Shown: positions 42,290 to 49,580 of the stretch, in pieces
Numbering within the stretch: the stretch's first letter is position 1
Layout of the letters: every line of letters begins with the position of its first letter
Assembly: GCA_034660395.1 (NCBI GenBank)
Contig: JAYEJA010000084.1
Location: 1-49,580 of the forward strand
Source: JAQVEM01 sp034660395
GTDB taxonomy: Bacteria > Actinomycetota > Humimicrobiia > Humimicrobiales > Humimicrobiaceae
Direction: 5' to 3'
DNA: 49,580 bases
The notes under the pieces: generated by a model
The model's database searches: none
Told to the model about the DNA's origin: nothing
The model's input: the letters and a program-made list of their open reading frames with translations, nothing else
Made by a program: the position numbers and the translations under genes

Positions 42290-43636
42290 TTATCCTATGG
42301 TTATTGATTCTTCAGGATATGTCATTTTATTAATAACACTTCTTATAGCGATAGCCAGAGATAAAGTGACGATACCAATTCTACCAATAAACATAGTCAG
42401 TATCAATATTATCTTGCTTGGTGTTGAGAGTGAAGGTGTTATACCAGTGGTTAGCCCTACTGTACCGAATGCTGATATTACTTCAAAGAAAATTTCTTTT
42501 AAGGAGAAATTTTCAAATATCAACAACCCGATTGTTGAAATTATAATCAATGCAATTGCCGCAAAAGTAAGTGTAAGTGCCCTGTATATTAAACTTGAGG
42601 GGAGTTTTCTTTTAAGTAGAATAACTCCGTTCCTCCCCCTCAGGGAACTAAGGCCTGCTGCAGTTACCGTGGCAAAGGTTGTTGTTTTTATACCGCCGCC
42701 GGTTCCGCCCGGCGAAGCCCCTATAAACATAAGAATTATAAGAAATAACAGGGTGGCAGGATTTAACTTACTTATATCCATGGTGTTAAAACCTGCTGTT
42801 CTTGCTGTTATTGATTGAAAGAAACTGGCCAGAATCCTGGTTGATACTGGCCTGCCTGTAATTGATTCGGTATTATTGAATTCCAGAAGGAAAAATAAGA
42901 TTGCCCCGGTTAGTATAAGAGAAGCAGTTATTATCAGTACGACCTTTGCGCATAGCGAGAGATGTCTTACTCTTCTATAGGTAATAATCTCGGAAATTAC
43001 GGGGAAGCCGATTCCTCCCAGTACAATTAATACCATAAATACCAGATTGAGCGGTATATCACCGCTAAAACCTTCAAGGCTGTTGGAATATAAGGAAAAA
43101 CCAGCGTTATTAAAAGCACTAATCGTGTGAAATAAACTGAAAGTCATTGATGTTTTAAGGGTGTATAGATGCTTAAAATGGAAAATAGCAGTCATTATTA
43201 AAAAACCGATGAATTCTATGGTAAAGGTAGTCCCTGCTATTAGCATAAAAAATTTGGTTGCACTGAATGGCTGCTTGGAGCCAAAACTGGTATTGATGTA
43301 AAATTTATCCTTAATGTGTATTCTTCTTCCAAGGATTAATCCAAAGATAGACCCAACGGTCATAATACCCAGCCCGCCTATCTGTATCATAATAAGTATT
43401 ACGATCTTACCCAGGTCTGTAAAAAATGTCGGCGTATCCTGGACTATAAGTCCGGTAACGCAGATGGCGGAAGTCGAGGTGAAGACAGCGTCTATGTAGC
43501 TTATTTCACCACCCTGCGTCATCTGCGGGATTGAGAGAATAAGTGACCCGAGTATTATAGCTGTGATAAATCCCAGAAGTACCTGTTTTGCGATTTTGTT
43601 CTGTGTTTTGGAAGAGAATAAAGGTATATCTTTCAT
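42290..43636 (-). CDS. ktrB: Potassium uptake channel subunit (KtrB/TrkH)
   Basis: This is 448 residues long with about eight to ten membrane segments and four pore-loop-like repeats. The selectivity-filter glycines can be seen in TSTSAICVTGLIV, SAFNNAGFSLY, SITARTAGFNTMDIS and SAFGTVGLTTGITPS. The fourth filter ends in GLTTGITP. The membrane protein moves K+ (with Na+ coupling in many KtrB proteins). The ATG has no strong ribosome site. It is divergent from the ftsB-like gene over 242 bases that include a palindrome. Confidence 0.93.
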   Translation of the reverse strand: MKDIPLFSSKTQNKIAKQVLLGFITAIILGSLILSIPQMTQGGEISYIDAVFTSTSAICVTGLIVQDTPTFFTDLGKIVILIMIQIGGLGIMTVGSIFGLILGRRIHIKDKFYINTSFGSKQPFSATKFFMLIAGTTFTIEFIGFLIMTAIFHFKHLYTLKTSMTFSLFHTISAFNNAGFSLYSNSLEGFSGDIPLNLVFMVLIVLGGIGFPVISEIITYRRVRHLSLCAKVVLIITASLILTGAILFFLLEFNNTESITGRPVSTRILASFFQSITARTAGFNTMDISKLNPATLLFLIILMFIGASPGGTGGGIKTTTFATVTAAGLSSLRGRNGVILLKRKLPSSLIYRALTLTFAAIALIIISTIGLLIFENFSLKEIFFEVISAFGTVGLTTGITPSLSTPSKIILILTMFIGRIGIVTLSLAIAIRSVINKMTYPEESITIG

Positions 43637-43775
43637 TGTAATTTTAAATTGAGCTACAGGATATTATAAATATATAGCTTGATATTTTAATAAAATTACC
43701 TGTTAAAAACAACAACTTTATTTTTTCTGTTTAAATTCATAAAATATAAACAAAATGCATGCAGGTTGGTATTAT

Positions 43776-43791
43776 TATAACATATGTTATA
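43776..43791. promoter_or_regulatory. 16-bp perfect palindrome in the ktrB-ftsB divergent region
   Basis: TATAACATATGTTATA is self-complementary over 16 bases and lies about 88 bases upstream of the ftsB-like start and 140 bases upstream of ktrB. It could be an operator or an overlap with a -10 box. AT-only-like composition makes chance possible. Confidence 0.35.
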
Positions 43792-43878
43792 CTTAATATA
43801 AGAAGGCTAAATTCAGGATAAAAATATGACTGTAAGACAAGGTAGAAAAAATTAAAGTAATAAAAACATAGCAAAAAA

Positions 43879-44304
43879 ATGAGTAATAACATTAAAATAG
43901 TTAGCAGGTTATCCAGAAAAGCTAAAATAAATATTTCAATTGTCATATTTTTGATTTTTATCGCTGTTGCAGTTCTGACATCGATAAACCAGGTTAAGGA
44001 TATTGTTGAAAGAAGGGAAGAGCTTGTAGAACTGAAAGAGAGGTTAAACTGGTACAGAAATGAGAATATCAGGCTTCTGGCGCAGGAAAAAAGCCTTTAC
44101 GAAGAAGAAGCCATAGAACTTGAAGCAAGAAAGCAATTCAATATGACAACCGGTGAGGAAACAAACGTATCTGTTATTGTAGAAGATAATACCACGGAAG
44201 AGGACAGCGGAATTGGTGCCGAGTCCCGTAAGGAGAGTTACCAGGATTATGGCCTGTGGGAGAATATGAGAATCTTCTATTATAATGAAATAGGCAATAA
44301 TTGA
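43879..44304 (+). CDS. FtsB/DivIC-like cell-division protein
   Basis: This 141-residue protein has a basic cytoplasmic start, one membrane segment (about 21-38, SIVIFLIFIAVAVLT), and then a coiled coil (about 42-85, with EELVELKERLNWYRNENIRLL). EAIELEARKQFNMTTGEE follows, the family's usual end of the septum-formation-initiator domain. The bitopic layout matches FtsB/DivIC, which forms a complex with FtsL and FtsQ/DivIB. A low-complexity tail (about 95-141) is extra. The position next to ppx/gppA is common in Gram-positive-type genomes. There is no clear ribosome site. Confidence 0.85.
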   Translation: MSNNIKIVSRLSRKAKINISIVIFLIFIAVAVLTSINQVKDIVERREELVELKERLNWYRNENIRLLAQEKSLYEEEAIELEARKQFNMTTGEETNVSVIVEDNTTEEDSGIGAESRKESYQDYGLWENMRIFYYNEIGNN

Positions 44305-44362
44305 CCTGATATAAGAATATGTGCAGGCAGCACAGACAAAAGGTTATAGGTTTTTATAATAA

Positions 44363-45316
44363 ATGAGACTAGCAGCTATTGATATAGGGACTAACTCTAC
44401 CAGGTTGTTGTTAGGTGATTACAGCCGCGATATTTTTTCCATTCTTGAAAGAAAGATGAGAATAACCCGCCTGGGTTCCGGCCTCGGGGAAAATAATACT
44501 ATTTCTAAGGATTCAGCTGATAAAACACTTGATATCCTTAAAACCTATAATAAACTAATTGAAAGTTATAATGTAAATAAATGCAGGGCTGTGGGAACAA
44601 GTGCATTAAGGACTGCAAAAAACAGAAGTGATTTCATATCTTCAGCAGAAAAAATCCTGGGAATAAGAATTGATGTTATTGGCGGAGATGAAGAAGCTCG
44701 CCTGAGCTTTTATGGTGCAACAAAGGATATAATAAGAGATTATAATAAAAGCGGCGGAATCGGTAAGGTTAATTCTAAAAAAATACTGGTCCTGGATGTT
44801 GGAGGAGGGAGCAGCGAGTTTATTCTGGGAGAGAAAAGCTCAAGACCGGATTTTATTAAGAGTGTTGATATAGGGTGCGTAAATATAAGCGAAAGATATA
44901 TGAATTCGGATATTCCTGATGCAGGACAGCTTAATAAGATGAATAACCATATAAGAAAAAAGTTAGAAACTACCATTAAAAAAATAAAGAATCTTAAGGC
45001 GGGGTATTTAATAGGAGTTGCCGGAACTATAAGCACTCTTGCCTCAATTGATTTGAGATTGGATAAATATGATAGTGACAGGATACATAAACATATTTTA
45101 GAGTTTGGAAAAATTAAAGAGATATACAGCTATCTATGCGGCTTAAATCTTGAGGACAGAAAAAAGGTCAGGGGAATGGACCCCGGCAGGGCAGATGTGA
45201 TTATTGGAGGAACGGCAATTGTGATAAATGTTCTTGAAATGCTTGGGAGTGAATTTATCTGTGCGAGCGAAAAGGATATTCTGGACGGCATTATTTACAC
45301 ACTTATTGATTTTTGA
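44363..45316 (+). CDS. ppx: Exopolyphosphatase / guanosine pentaphosphatase (Ppx/GppA family)
   Basis: This is 317 residues long, the short form. The N-terminal phosphate loop AAIDIGTNSTRLLLGD is followed by GTSALRTAKNR, IDVIGGDEEARLSFYG, VLDVGGGSSEF and GVAGTISTLASI, all canonical for the ASKHA-fold Ppx/GppA family. It removes terminal phosphates from polyphosphate or pppGpp; the choice is not readable from sequence. It follows the ftsB-like gene, as in many Actinomycetota and Bacillota. The ribosome site is weak (ATAGG). Confidence 0.9.
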   Translation: MRLAAIDIGTNSTRLLLGDYSRDIFSILERKMRITRLGSGLGENNTISKDSADKTLDILKTYNKLIESYNVNKCRAVGTSALRTAKNRSDFISSAEKILGIRIDVIGGDEEARLSFYGATKDIIRDYNKSGGIGKVNSKKILVLDVGGGSSEFILGEKSSRPDFIKSVDIGCVNISERYMNSDIPDAGQLNKMNNHIRKKLETTIKKIKNLKAGYLIGVAGTISTLASIDLRLDKYDSDRIHKHILEFGKIKEIYSYLCGLNLEDRKKVRGMDPGRADVIIGGTAIVINVLEMLGSEFICASEKDILDGIIYTLIDF

Positions 45317-45343
45317 TAATATAAATCAGCAAATTTACAGGAT

Positions 45344-45431
45344 GCCCGAGTGGCGGAATTGGTAGACGCAACGGACTTAAAATCCGTTGAGGTTTTGCCT
45401 CGTGCCAGTTCGATTCTGGCCTCGGGCACCA
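45344..45431 (+). tRNA. tRNA-Leu (anticodon UAA), with encoded CCA
   Basis: The acceptor stem pairs GCCCGAG (45344-45350) with CTCGGGC (45421-45427). The anticodon arm has ACGGA-CTTAAAA-TCCGT, so the anticodon is UAA. A long variable arm (TGAGGTTTTGCCTCG), as in class-II leucine tRNAs, and GTTCGATTC in the T arm are present. The final ACCA is encoded in the DNA, so no CCA addition is needed. Confidence 0.96.
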
Positions 45432-45598
45432 CTTCTGATTTCAAAAAACTCTGTAAGTTTCCGATAGATAATTCTTAAAAAGTTGTAATTATTCTCTAAT
45501 AGCAATATAAAAAATAAAAGCAAATGCATCATAATATAGATTTGTTGGCTGGCGGTTCTTTTATATATTAAAAAATATTATTTTATGGAGGATGTGTA

Positions 45599-46930
45599 AT
45601 GAAAAGAAGAAATCTTTATATGCTGATAAGCATACTATCCGTTGTACTTATAGCTGCGTTAATTGCAGTATTTATTTTTGGAACCTCCATAATATCCAAC
45701 CAGTGCAGAAGGGAGACTCCTGAGGAAAAAGAAGGGGTAGAAAAAGATTCCGAAGATAAGGAAGAAGAAGAAGCCGCAGAAGATGGAGACGGCGAAGAAG
45801 ACGGCGCAGAAGACGGAGACGGGGAAGAAGACGGTGCAGAAGACGGAGATGAAGAAGAGGAAGAGAAAGAAGAAGAGGAAGAAGAAGAGGGCGAAGCTCC
45901 CGCTATAGCACTTGAAATATATCAGGATGCCACCCTTTCAGGCAGTATATGCTACTACAGAGTGCAGGCAAATGTTACGGGAACTCCTTCACCTGAAGTT
46001 GAATGGAGCAGGGATGACAGCGGCGGTACATGGGGAGATAAAAAAGCGCAGGTTAATCTCACCGACCCGACCGAAACCTATACTCTTACAGCCACAGCCA
46101 CCAATTCAGAAGGCAGTGCTGCCGATAGTATTGAATTATCCTGGGGATGCCTGATGCCTAATAATCCTCCTGAAATATCAGAGATAACCTTTATGGGAAA
46201 TCATTACACCGGCATTGAGTATACATTTTCTGTAGCCGCGTCTGACCCGGACGGAGACAGTCTGACATATTACTGGACAGTAGAGGGAGGCAGCCTTAAT
46301 GACACGGAAAATAACCCGGTAAAATGGACTATGCCTGATATACCGGGGAATTATGATATAACAGTTATGGTAAATGACGGAAATGGCGGAGAGGCTGTAA
46401 AGAGAGAAGAGGTAGAGGTAATTGAATTCCCAAATGCTGCTCTCAGCCAGGCAGCAGGAGGAGGTTATATTATAAAAGATACTGCTGCAATTAAAACCAA
46501 AATTATATATGTCGGGGATAATTCAAGTAATAAGCCAGTCAGGGGCTATCTGAGTTTTGATATCTGTGGACTGGCGGGGAAAGAAGTTATAGATGCTGAA
46601 ATAAAATTTGATAATTATGATATATCAGGTTTTCCGCAGGATCTCATATCAAGTATATGGCTGGAAAGAGTTAACTGGATTGGTGATATTAAAAAAGCGG
46701 ATTATTACCTGACAGGTCCACTGCTGGGAGAATACAGCATACCTTCTTTTACATGTTCAAACCAGGTACTTATTGATGAATTGAACGAGGCAATAGATAA
46801 TGGAGAAGATAGATTCCAGATAAGACTGCGGCATAAGGGGTATCTGACAAATCATGACAGCAGCTGGGATGTTATGTGTTATGGAGGTAGCTTACTCCCT
46901 GTGGAATTCACTGTTTATTATCTTCCGTAA
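45599..46930 (+). CDS. Membrane-anchored surface protein with acidic linker and PKD-like domains
   Basis: This is 443 residues long. Basic start MKRRNLY, one N-terminal membrane segment (about 8-30), then a highly acidic, Glu/Asp/Gly-rich linker (about 40-100) partly built from 10-residue repeats. Two Ig/PKD-like domains follow: about 100-180 (VEWSRDDSGGTWGDK) and about 190-275 (ISEITFMGNHYTGIEYTFSV, DPDGDSLTYYWTVEGG). A C-terminal domain (about 285-443) resembles beta-sandwich modules that stabilise surface proteins (YLSFDICGLAGKEVIDAEIKF). GGAGG lies nine bases upstream of the ATG. It is probably an exposed structural or binding protein; no enzyme motif is seen. Confidence 0.75.
   Translation: MKRRNLYMLISILSVVLIAALIAVFIFGTSIISNQCRRETPEEKEGVEKDSEDKEEEEAAEDGDGEEDGAEDGDGEEDGAEDGDEEEEEKEEEEEEEGEAPAIALEIYQDATLSGSICYYRVQANVTGTPSPEVEWSRDDSGGTWGDKKAQVNLTDPTETYTLTATATNSEGSAADSIELSWGCLMPNNPPEISEITFMGNHYTGIEYTFSVAASDPDGDSLTYYWTVEGGSLNDTENNPVKWTMPDIPGNYDITVMVNDGNGGEAVKREEVEVIEFPNAALSQAAGGGYIIKDTAAIKTKIIYVGDNSSNKPVRGYLSFDICGLAGKEVIDAEIKFDNYDISGFPQDLISSIWLERVNWIGDIKKADYYLTGPLLGEYSIPSFTCSNQVLIDELNEAIDNGEDRFQIRLRHKGYLTNHDSSWDVMCYGGSLLPVEFTVYYLP
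45782..45862 (+). repeat. 30-base tandem repeat coding the acidic linker
   Basis: Units 45782-45811 and 45812-45841 both encode DGDGEEDGAE, and a partial third unit follows. The two units differ at three third-codon positions, so they duplicated fairly recently. Such a repeat can change copy number by slippage without breaking the frame. Confidence 0.8.
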
Positions 46931-46985
46931 TTATTTATATTATATAGGTTTATGTAATATATTATAGACAATTAAAGGGGCGATT

Positions 46986-47415
46986 GTGATAAAAGAAGGA
47001 TATACAGGGGATAGGGCGACAAAGTGGATGCGCTGGACTGCGCGCATCTGGGGAGCATTAATCGCAGTTTACGCTTTAATTATGCTTACAGGTTATCTAT
47101 ATAACCTGATAACAATTGGTGAAGCAGATCCATATGCAGTTGAAAATGTGCCTGCTAAAGAATATCTGATACCGGTATTTATGTTTACAAGCGCTTTATT
47201 TCTGGGAGTTGCCTGGTGCTGGGAGGCACTGGGGGGGCAATTGCCGTTTTTTTCAGTTGCCTGTAATTATACTGGTAATGCTTGATTGTACGGTTACTAA
47301 TTTAATATCAGATCCTCATTGTATGGTGCCTTTGCTTATGTCAGTGGTAGTTGCAATTCCAGGGATATTATTTTTGGTTTGCTGGCGTCGGTCAAGAAAG
47401 AATGCGGTTTCTTAA
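46986..47415 (+). pseudogene. Small multi-pass membrane protein, frameshifted
   Basis: A first frame (from GTG 46986) encodes two membrane segments with WMRWTARIWGALIAVYALIML and ends in LGVAWCWEALGG, then loses sense. The expected third and fourth segments continue in another frame as VIILVMLDCTV and MSVVVAIPGILFLVCWRRSRK (to 47415). The break lies at a G7 run (47231-47237) and a T7 run (47247-47253). Adding one base to each restores GGAIAVFFQLPVIILVML, a hydrophobic helix. It is either a real pseudogene or two homopolymer sequencing errors. The layout resembles small DUF7670-like proteins. Confidence 0.65.
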
Positions 47416-47445
47416 GAATTTTATTTTTTAGTTCCGGATTCTTTT

Positions 47446-47814
47446 TTAGTTTTTTTGCTTCCTTTTTTTTAAGGAAGTATCTTTTTTGGCTCCGGAGGAT
47501 CTATTTTCTTTACTTTCTTTTTTTGCAGGTATAATTTTTTTTAGAATCTTACCGGCACTATCAAGATCTTCCCGGTATTTAGTATTATCCAGCGGGTTAA
47601 ATGGTTTCGTGCCCCGGTGGTATTTGGTATCGGAAAAAGTTAATTTTTTAAAATCATTTAATTCATTTATAAAGTCAGGGGGCAGCATTTTTAAAAGATT
47701 CATTGTACTAACATGCCATGTCTTAAATTTTAAATCTTTGCTGTTTAGTGCTTTAAGCGAGTTAATATCTTTTAATTTTTTACTAATTTTACCTGATAAT
47801 TCTTTATCCATCAT
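47446..47814 (-). CDS. Short protein of unknown function, lysine-rich tail
   Basis: This 122-residue protein has an N-terminal region (about 1-95) with FKTWHVSTMNLLKMLPPDFINELNDFKKLTFSDTKY shown here only in outline: a helical stretch, then an SFSDTxYH-like turn. The C-terminal tail is lysine-rich (KKESKENRSSGAKKDTSLKK). Comparable N-terminal patterns occur before TIR-like or DUF4145-type domains in defence-related proteins, but this one stops early, so it may be a fragment. The ribosome site is weak. An opposite-strand frame of similar length looks like its shadow. Confidence that it is coding is moderate. Confidence 0.45.
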   Translation of the reverse strand: MMDKELSGKISKKLKDINSLKALNSKDLKFKTWHVSTMNLLKMLPPDFINELNDFKKLTFSDTKYHRGTKPFNPLDNTKYREDLDSAGKILKKIIPAKKESKENRSSGAKKDTSLKKRKQKN

Positions 47815-47945
47815 ATAGCTATATCTTTTGAATTCTTATAAAATAATTACAGCGCAATTTAATTCTATCATATTCTTTACCTATTATGAATTTTAAGTAA
47901 AATGATTTTTAAGGGTGTTCTACGCAGTCTTGAGATAGGGGGAAT

Positions 47946-48026
47946 ATGGATAAGTATTCAAAAACAGCTGACTTTTTAGGTCTGCCCGTAAGCTACAAAT
48001 TAATGATAAAAGGTGGTAATATTTAA
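47946..48026 (+). CDS. Possible 26-residue small protein
   Basis: ATG at 47946 follows AGGGGGA at a normal distance and opens MDKYSKTADFLGLPVSYKLM to a stop at 48026. It lies in the gap between the unknown protein and the PEBP gene. It may be a genuine short peptide or the remains of a longer gene. The rest of 47819-48067 is AT-rich and featureless. Confidence 0.3.
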   Translation: MDKYSKTADFLGLPVSYKLMIKGGNI

Positions 48027-48067
48027 TTATGTCAGGATTTTAAATTAAGGATACAGGAGGTTTTCTT

Positions 48068-48508
48068 ATGAAGATTGAGAGCCCTGCTTTTAAAAACAAT
48101 GGGTTAATACCATCAAAATACACCTGTGACGGTATAGAAGTAAACCCTCCACTGGTTATAAGTGATGTTCCTAAAAATGCAAAAAGTCTGGCTCTGGTTG
48201 TTGATGACCCTGATGCAACGGGGGGCACATGGATTCACTGGACTGTATGGGACATAGATCCCGAAATTATTGAAATACCTGAAAATAGCTGTCCGCCCAA
48301 CACAATACAGGGTGTTACCGACTCAGGCAGTTCAGGGTACTGCGGGCCTTGCCCTCCTTCGGGTACGCACCGTTATTTCTTTAAGCTTTACGCCCTGAAC
48401 TCTGAACTTAAGATTGGCAATTCTGCAAGGTCAACTGATATAGAAAGAGAAATGCGCGGTAAGATTCTTGCGAAGGCGGAGCTTATAGGACTATACAGGC
48501 GTAAATGA
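48068..48508 (+). CDS. YbhB/YbcL-family PEBP-like protein
   Basis: This is 146 residues long. The phosphatidylethanolamine-binding-protein signatures are VVDDPDATGGTWIHWTVWDI (ligand-site DPD and HW) and GPCPPSGTHRYFFKLYAL. The bacterial YbhB subgroup has no established enzyme role; it may bind small phosphorylated or lipid ligands. AGGAGG lies eight bases upstream of the ATG. There is no signal peptide, so it is cytoplasmic. It is a single gene with no functional partner nearby. Confidence 0.92.
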   Translation: MKIESPAFKNNGLIPSKYTCDGIEVNPPLVISDVPKNAKSLALVVDDPDATGGTWIHWTVWDIDPEIIEIPENSCPPNTIQGVTDSGSSGYCGPCPPSGTHRYFFKLYALNSELKIGNSARSTDIEREMRGKILAKAELIGLYRRK

Positions 48509-48556
48509 CTTACTGCAGCCGGGGTTTATGTTTGTTTATTTACATAATTATTGGTT

Positions 48557-49411
48557 TTAATTAAATAGTTTAAATACATAATCCGGATAATCGATATTTT
48601 CCAGGCTGACACTTAAAGCAAATTTGTCCATTGATTCTATAGAATCATCATGGCTGTAAATATTGCAGTCCCATATATCAATACCCTTGCATTCAACATA
48701 ATATCCTGAATTGGTATTGCCGGAATTGTTAAAATTGTTTGGCGGGATAACTGCATCTGAGGGAAAGTAATCATCTTCAACATAATATCCCCTGGTAGAA
48801 TCAATAAGTATCCATTTATTATCGATATAGACTTCCGCAAATACATGGCCTTTATGGAGCTCTGCTTCTTTACTGTCTGCCTGGAAGTCTTTAATCCACT
48901 CTATACTGTCACTTATTACCATTACAACAGGGTATCCAAGCTCTCTTGCTATAGAGGAATAAACCAGTCCATAATCATGGCATCCTCCCAGACGGCGTTC
49001 TTCCAGCAGCTGGTCTGTTGTTAACGAACCGATAGTTCTTCCCCCGGCTGAATAAATGGTAAAGTTTTTATTAATCCAGTGATAGATTTTACCAAGGTGC
49101 TCGAGACAATAATTCTCCGTATGAAGATTCTGCAGGAATTCGGGATTGGATATAGTCGATTGCTCTCCCCGGGAAAGATATTTTTCAGGATGGCTGTAAT
49201 CTATTCCAAAAGCTGTACTATATTTAATATTTTCAGATGTGTTATCAGTTTTTGCAGGAATTTTTATTTCTTCTAAATCTTCTTCTCCTTCTTCTTCTGC
49301 AGATTCTTTTTTATCAATGTACTCTATGTTGTTTACACAGGAGGTTGAAAAATTAAGCGTGATGGCAATAGCGGACAAAACAAAAATAGTAATAATTTTA
49401 TTTTTTCTCAT
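48557..49411 (-). CDS. Exported transglutaminase-like protein
   Basis: This is 284 residues long. The N-terminal MRKNKIITIFVLSAIAITLN with a Cys at 25 (FSTSC) is a signal peptide and possible but weak lipobox. An acidic stretch (about 36-50) follows. The catalytic triad of the transglutaminase-like fold is visible as Cys144 (GGCHDYGLVYSSIARELGY), His189 (KGHVFAEVYI) and Asp204 (WILIDST). Bacterial members are mostly proteases or peptide amidases. GGAGAA precedes the ATG. It is the outermost gene before the IS200/IS605-like end. The substrate is unknown. Confidence 0.8.
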   Translation of the reverse strand: MRKNKIITIFVLSAIAITLNFSTSCVNNIEYIDKKESAEEEGEEDLEEIKIPAKTDNTSENIKYSTAFGIDYSHPEKYLSRGEQSTISNPEFLQNLHTENYCLEHLGKIYHWINKNFTIYSAGGRTIGSLTTDQLLEERRLGGCHDYGLVYSSIARELGYPVVMVISDSIEWIKDFQADSKEAELHKGHVFAEVYIDNKWILIDSTRGYYVEDDYFPSDAVIPPNNFNNSGNTNSGYYVECKGIDIWDCNIYSHDDSIESMDKFALSVSLENIDYPDYVFKLFN

Positions 49412-49462
49412 GTATTCTCCTGAATTTTAATGTGTTTTGAAGAAACAGCATTTAGTGAAACT

Positions 49463-49482
49463 CCCCCGACTGAAGTCGGGGG
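49463..49482. other. Hairpin at the IS200/IS605 element end
   Basis: CCCCCGAC (49463-49470) and GTCGGGGG (49475-49482) are perfect complements with a TGAA loop. On the plus strand it is followed by CTTCTT, so it could also terminate transcription. Its main meaning is probably recognition by the transposase. Confidence 0.7.
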
Positions 49483-49491
49483 CTTCTTATA

Positions 49492-49580
49492 TTATTCCCC
49501 CAAATCGAGTCCCAGTTGCCCAGTGTCCTCTTTATATTGATACTCTACATAATCCATTATAGCTTTTTCATTAAGTCCCA
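49492..49580 (-). CDS. IS200/IS605 TnpA-like transposase, C-terminal end only (partial)
   Basis: The minus-strand frame that ends at 49492 (TAA) reads LNEKAIMDYVEYQYKED and then GQLGLDLGE. This resembles the extreme C-terminal helix and tail of Y1 (HUH) transposases, followed by the characteristic hairpin. Only about 28 codons are in the window, so the HUH and Tyr motifs are not visible. Confidence 0.5.
   Translation of the reverse strand, partial: GLNEKAIMDYVEYQYKEDTGQLGLDLGE

Larger units (their letters stand above)
49440..49580 (-). mobile_element. IS200/IS605-family element, right end only (cut by window edge)
   Basis: A subterminal hairpin (49463-49482) followed on the minus strand by TTTCAC, next to the C-terminal codons of a TnpA-like transposase, is the end layout of IS200/IS605 elements. 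These move as single-stranded circles and have imperfect hairpins instead of inverted repeats. The rest of the element lies beyond 49580. Confidence 0.6.

Noticed and set aside
45478..45487. AAAGTTGTAA resembling half of the regulator operator, upstream of the acidic-linker surface protein
   Set aside because: It is only one partial arm without its inverted partner, so chance in AT-rich DNA is likely.
47486..47818. Hydrophobic plus-strand frame opposite the 122-residue protein
   Set aside because: It has no ribosome site, and the minus-strand frame has a more protein-like composition; even so, confidence in the region is modest.
1..49580. CRISPR array or rRNA genes
   Set aside because: No regularly spaced short repeats and no rRNA-like sequence were seen; the only RNA genes supported are tRNA-Leu and the riboswitch.

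Overview
The window is about 49.6 kb of AT-rich bacterial DNA, read with the standard bacterial code. Its housekeeping backbone is glmU-like / prs / bL25 (ctc) / pth / mfd / parvulin lipoprotein / mazG / pyk, followed by an ftsB-like gene and ppx/gppA. This order is typical of Gram-positive-type genomes (Bacillota and Actinomycetota). Lipoproteins and a MacAB-like exporter without any TolC gene fit a single-membrane cell. A three-gene trehalose/GH65 cluster matches the domain order of the mycobacterial OtsB1 fusion as I remember it, which hints at an actinobacterial relative. The exact lineage cannot be fixed from this window; an uncultured low-GC anaerobe is a reasonable guess.

Layout. 1-8.2 kb is accessory. 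The left edge holds part of an IS3-type element that has cut a tyrosine recombinase gene. Next come a 51-bp repeat, a secreted PKD/polysaccharide-deacetylase protein, five tandem paralogous small membrane proteins, a secreted HEAT-repeat protein, a second copy of the 51-bp repeat, and a VapBC-type toxin-antitoxin pair. 8.2-14 kb holds a membrane protein, a ferritin-like protein, and the HAD phosphomutase / trehalose-6-phosphate phosphatase / GH65 cluster. 14-18.7 kb, on the minus strand, holds an HTH-ATPase-STAS-like regulator behind strong inverted repeats, and a MacA / ATPase / permease export operon. 19-24 kb holds enolase, a CPA2-type antiporter, a CBS-pair protein, an epimerase and a DUF1295-like membrane reductase. 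24.3-30.2 kb is a cobalamin operon: B12 riboswitch with terminator, BtuF, BtuC, BtuD with an extra C-terminal domain, CobQ and CobO.

30.3-45.4 kb is the housekeeping stretch: a DUF6485-like Cys-rich protein, an MGMT-type repair protein, a single-domain GlmU-like nucleotidyltransferase, Prs, bL25, Pth, Mfd, PpiC/PrsA, MazG, pyruvate kinase, KtrAB potassium uptake, FtsB/DivIC, Ppx/GppA and tRNA-Leu(UAA). 45.5-49.6 kb is accessory again: an acidic-linker PKD surface protein, a frameshifted membrane protein, a short unknown protein, a YbhB/PEBP protein, a transglutaminase-like exported protein, and at the right edge the end of an IS200/IS605-type element.

The parts most worth a second look are the repeat-bounded cassette-like segment (1.0-7.25 kb) with its tandem small membrane proteins, the autoregulation-like operators upstream of the HTH-ATPase-STAS-like regulator, the unfused OtsB1-like cluster, the extra domain on BtuD, and the GlmU without an acetyltransferase domain.
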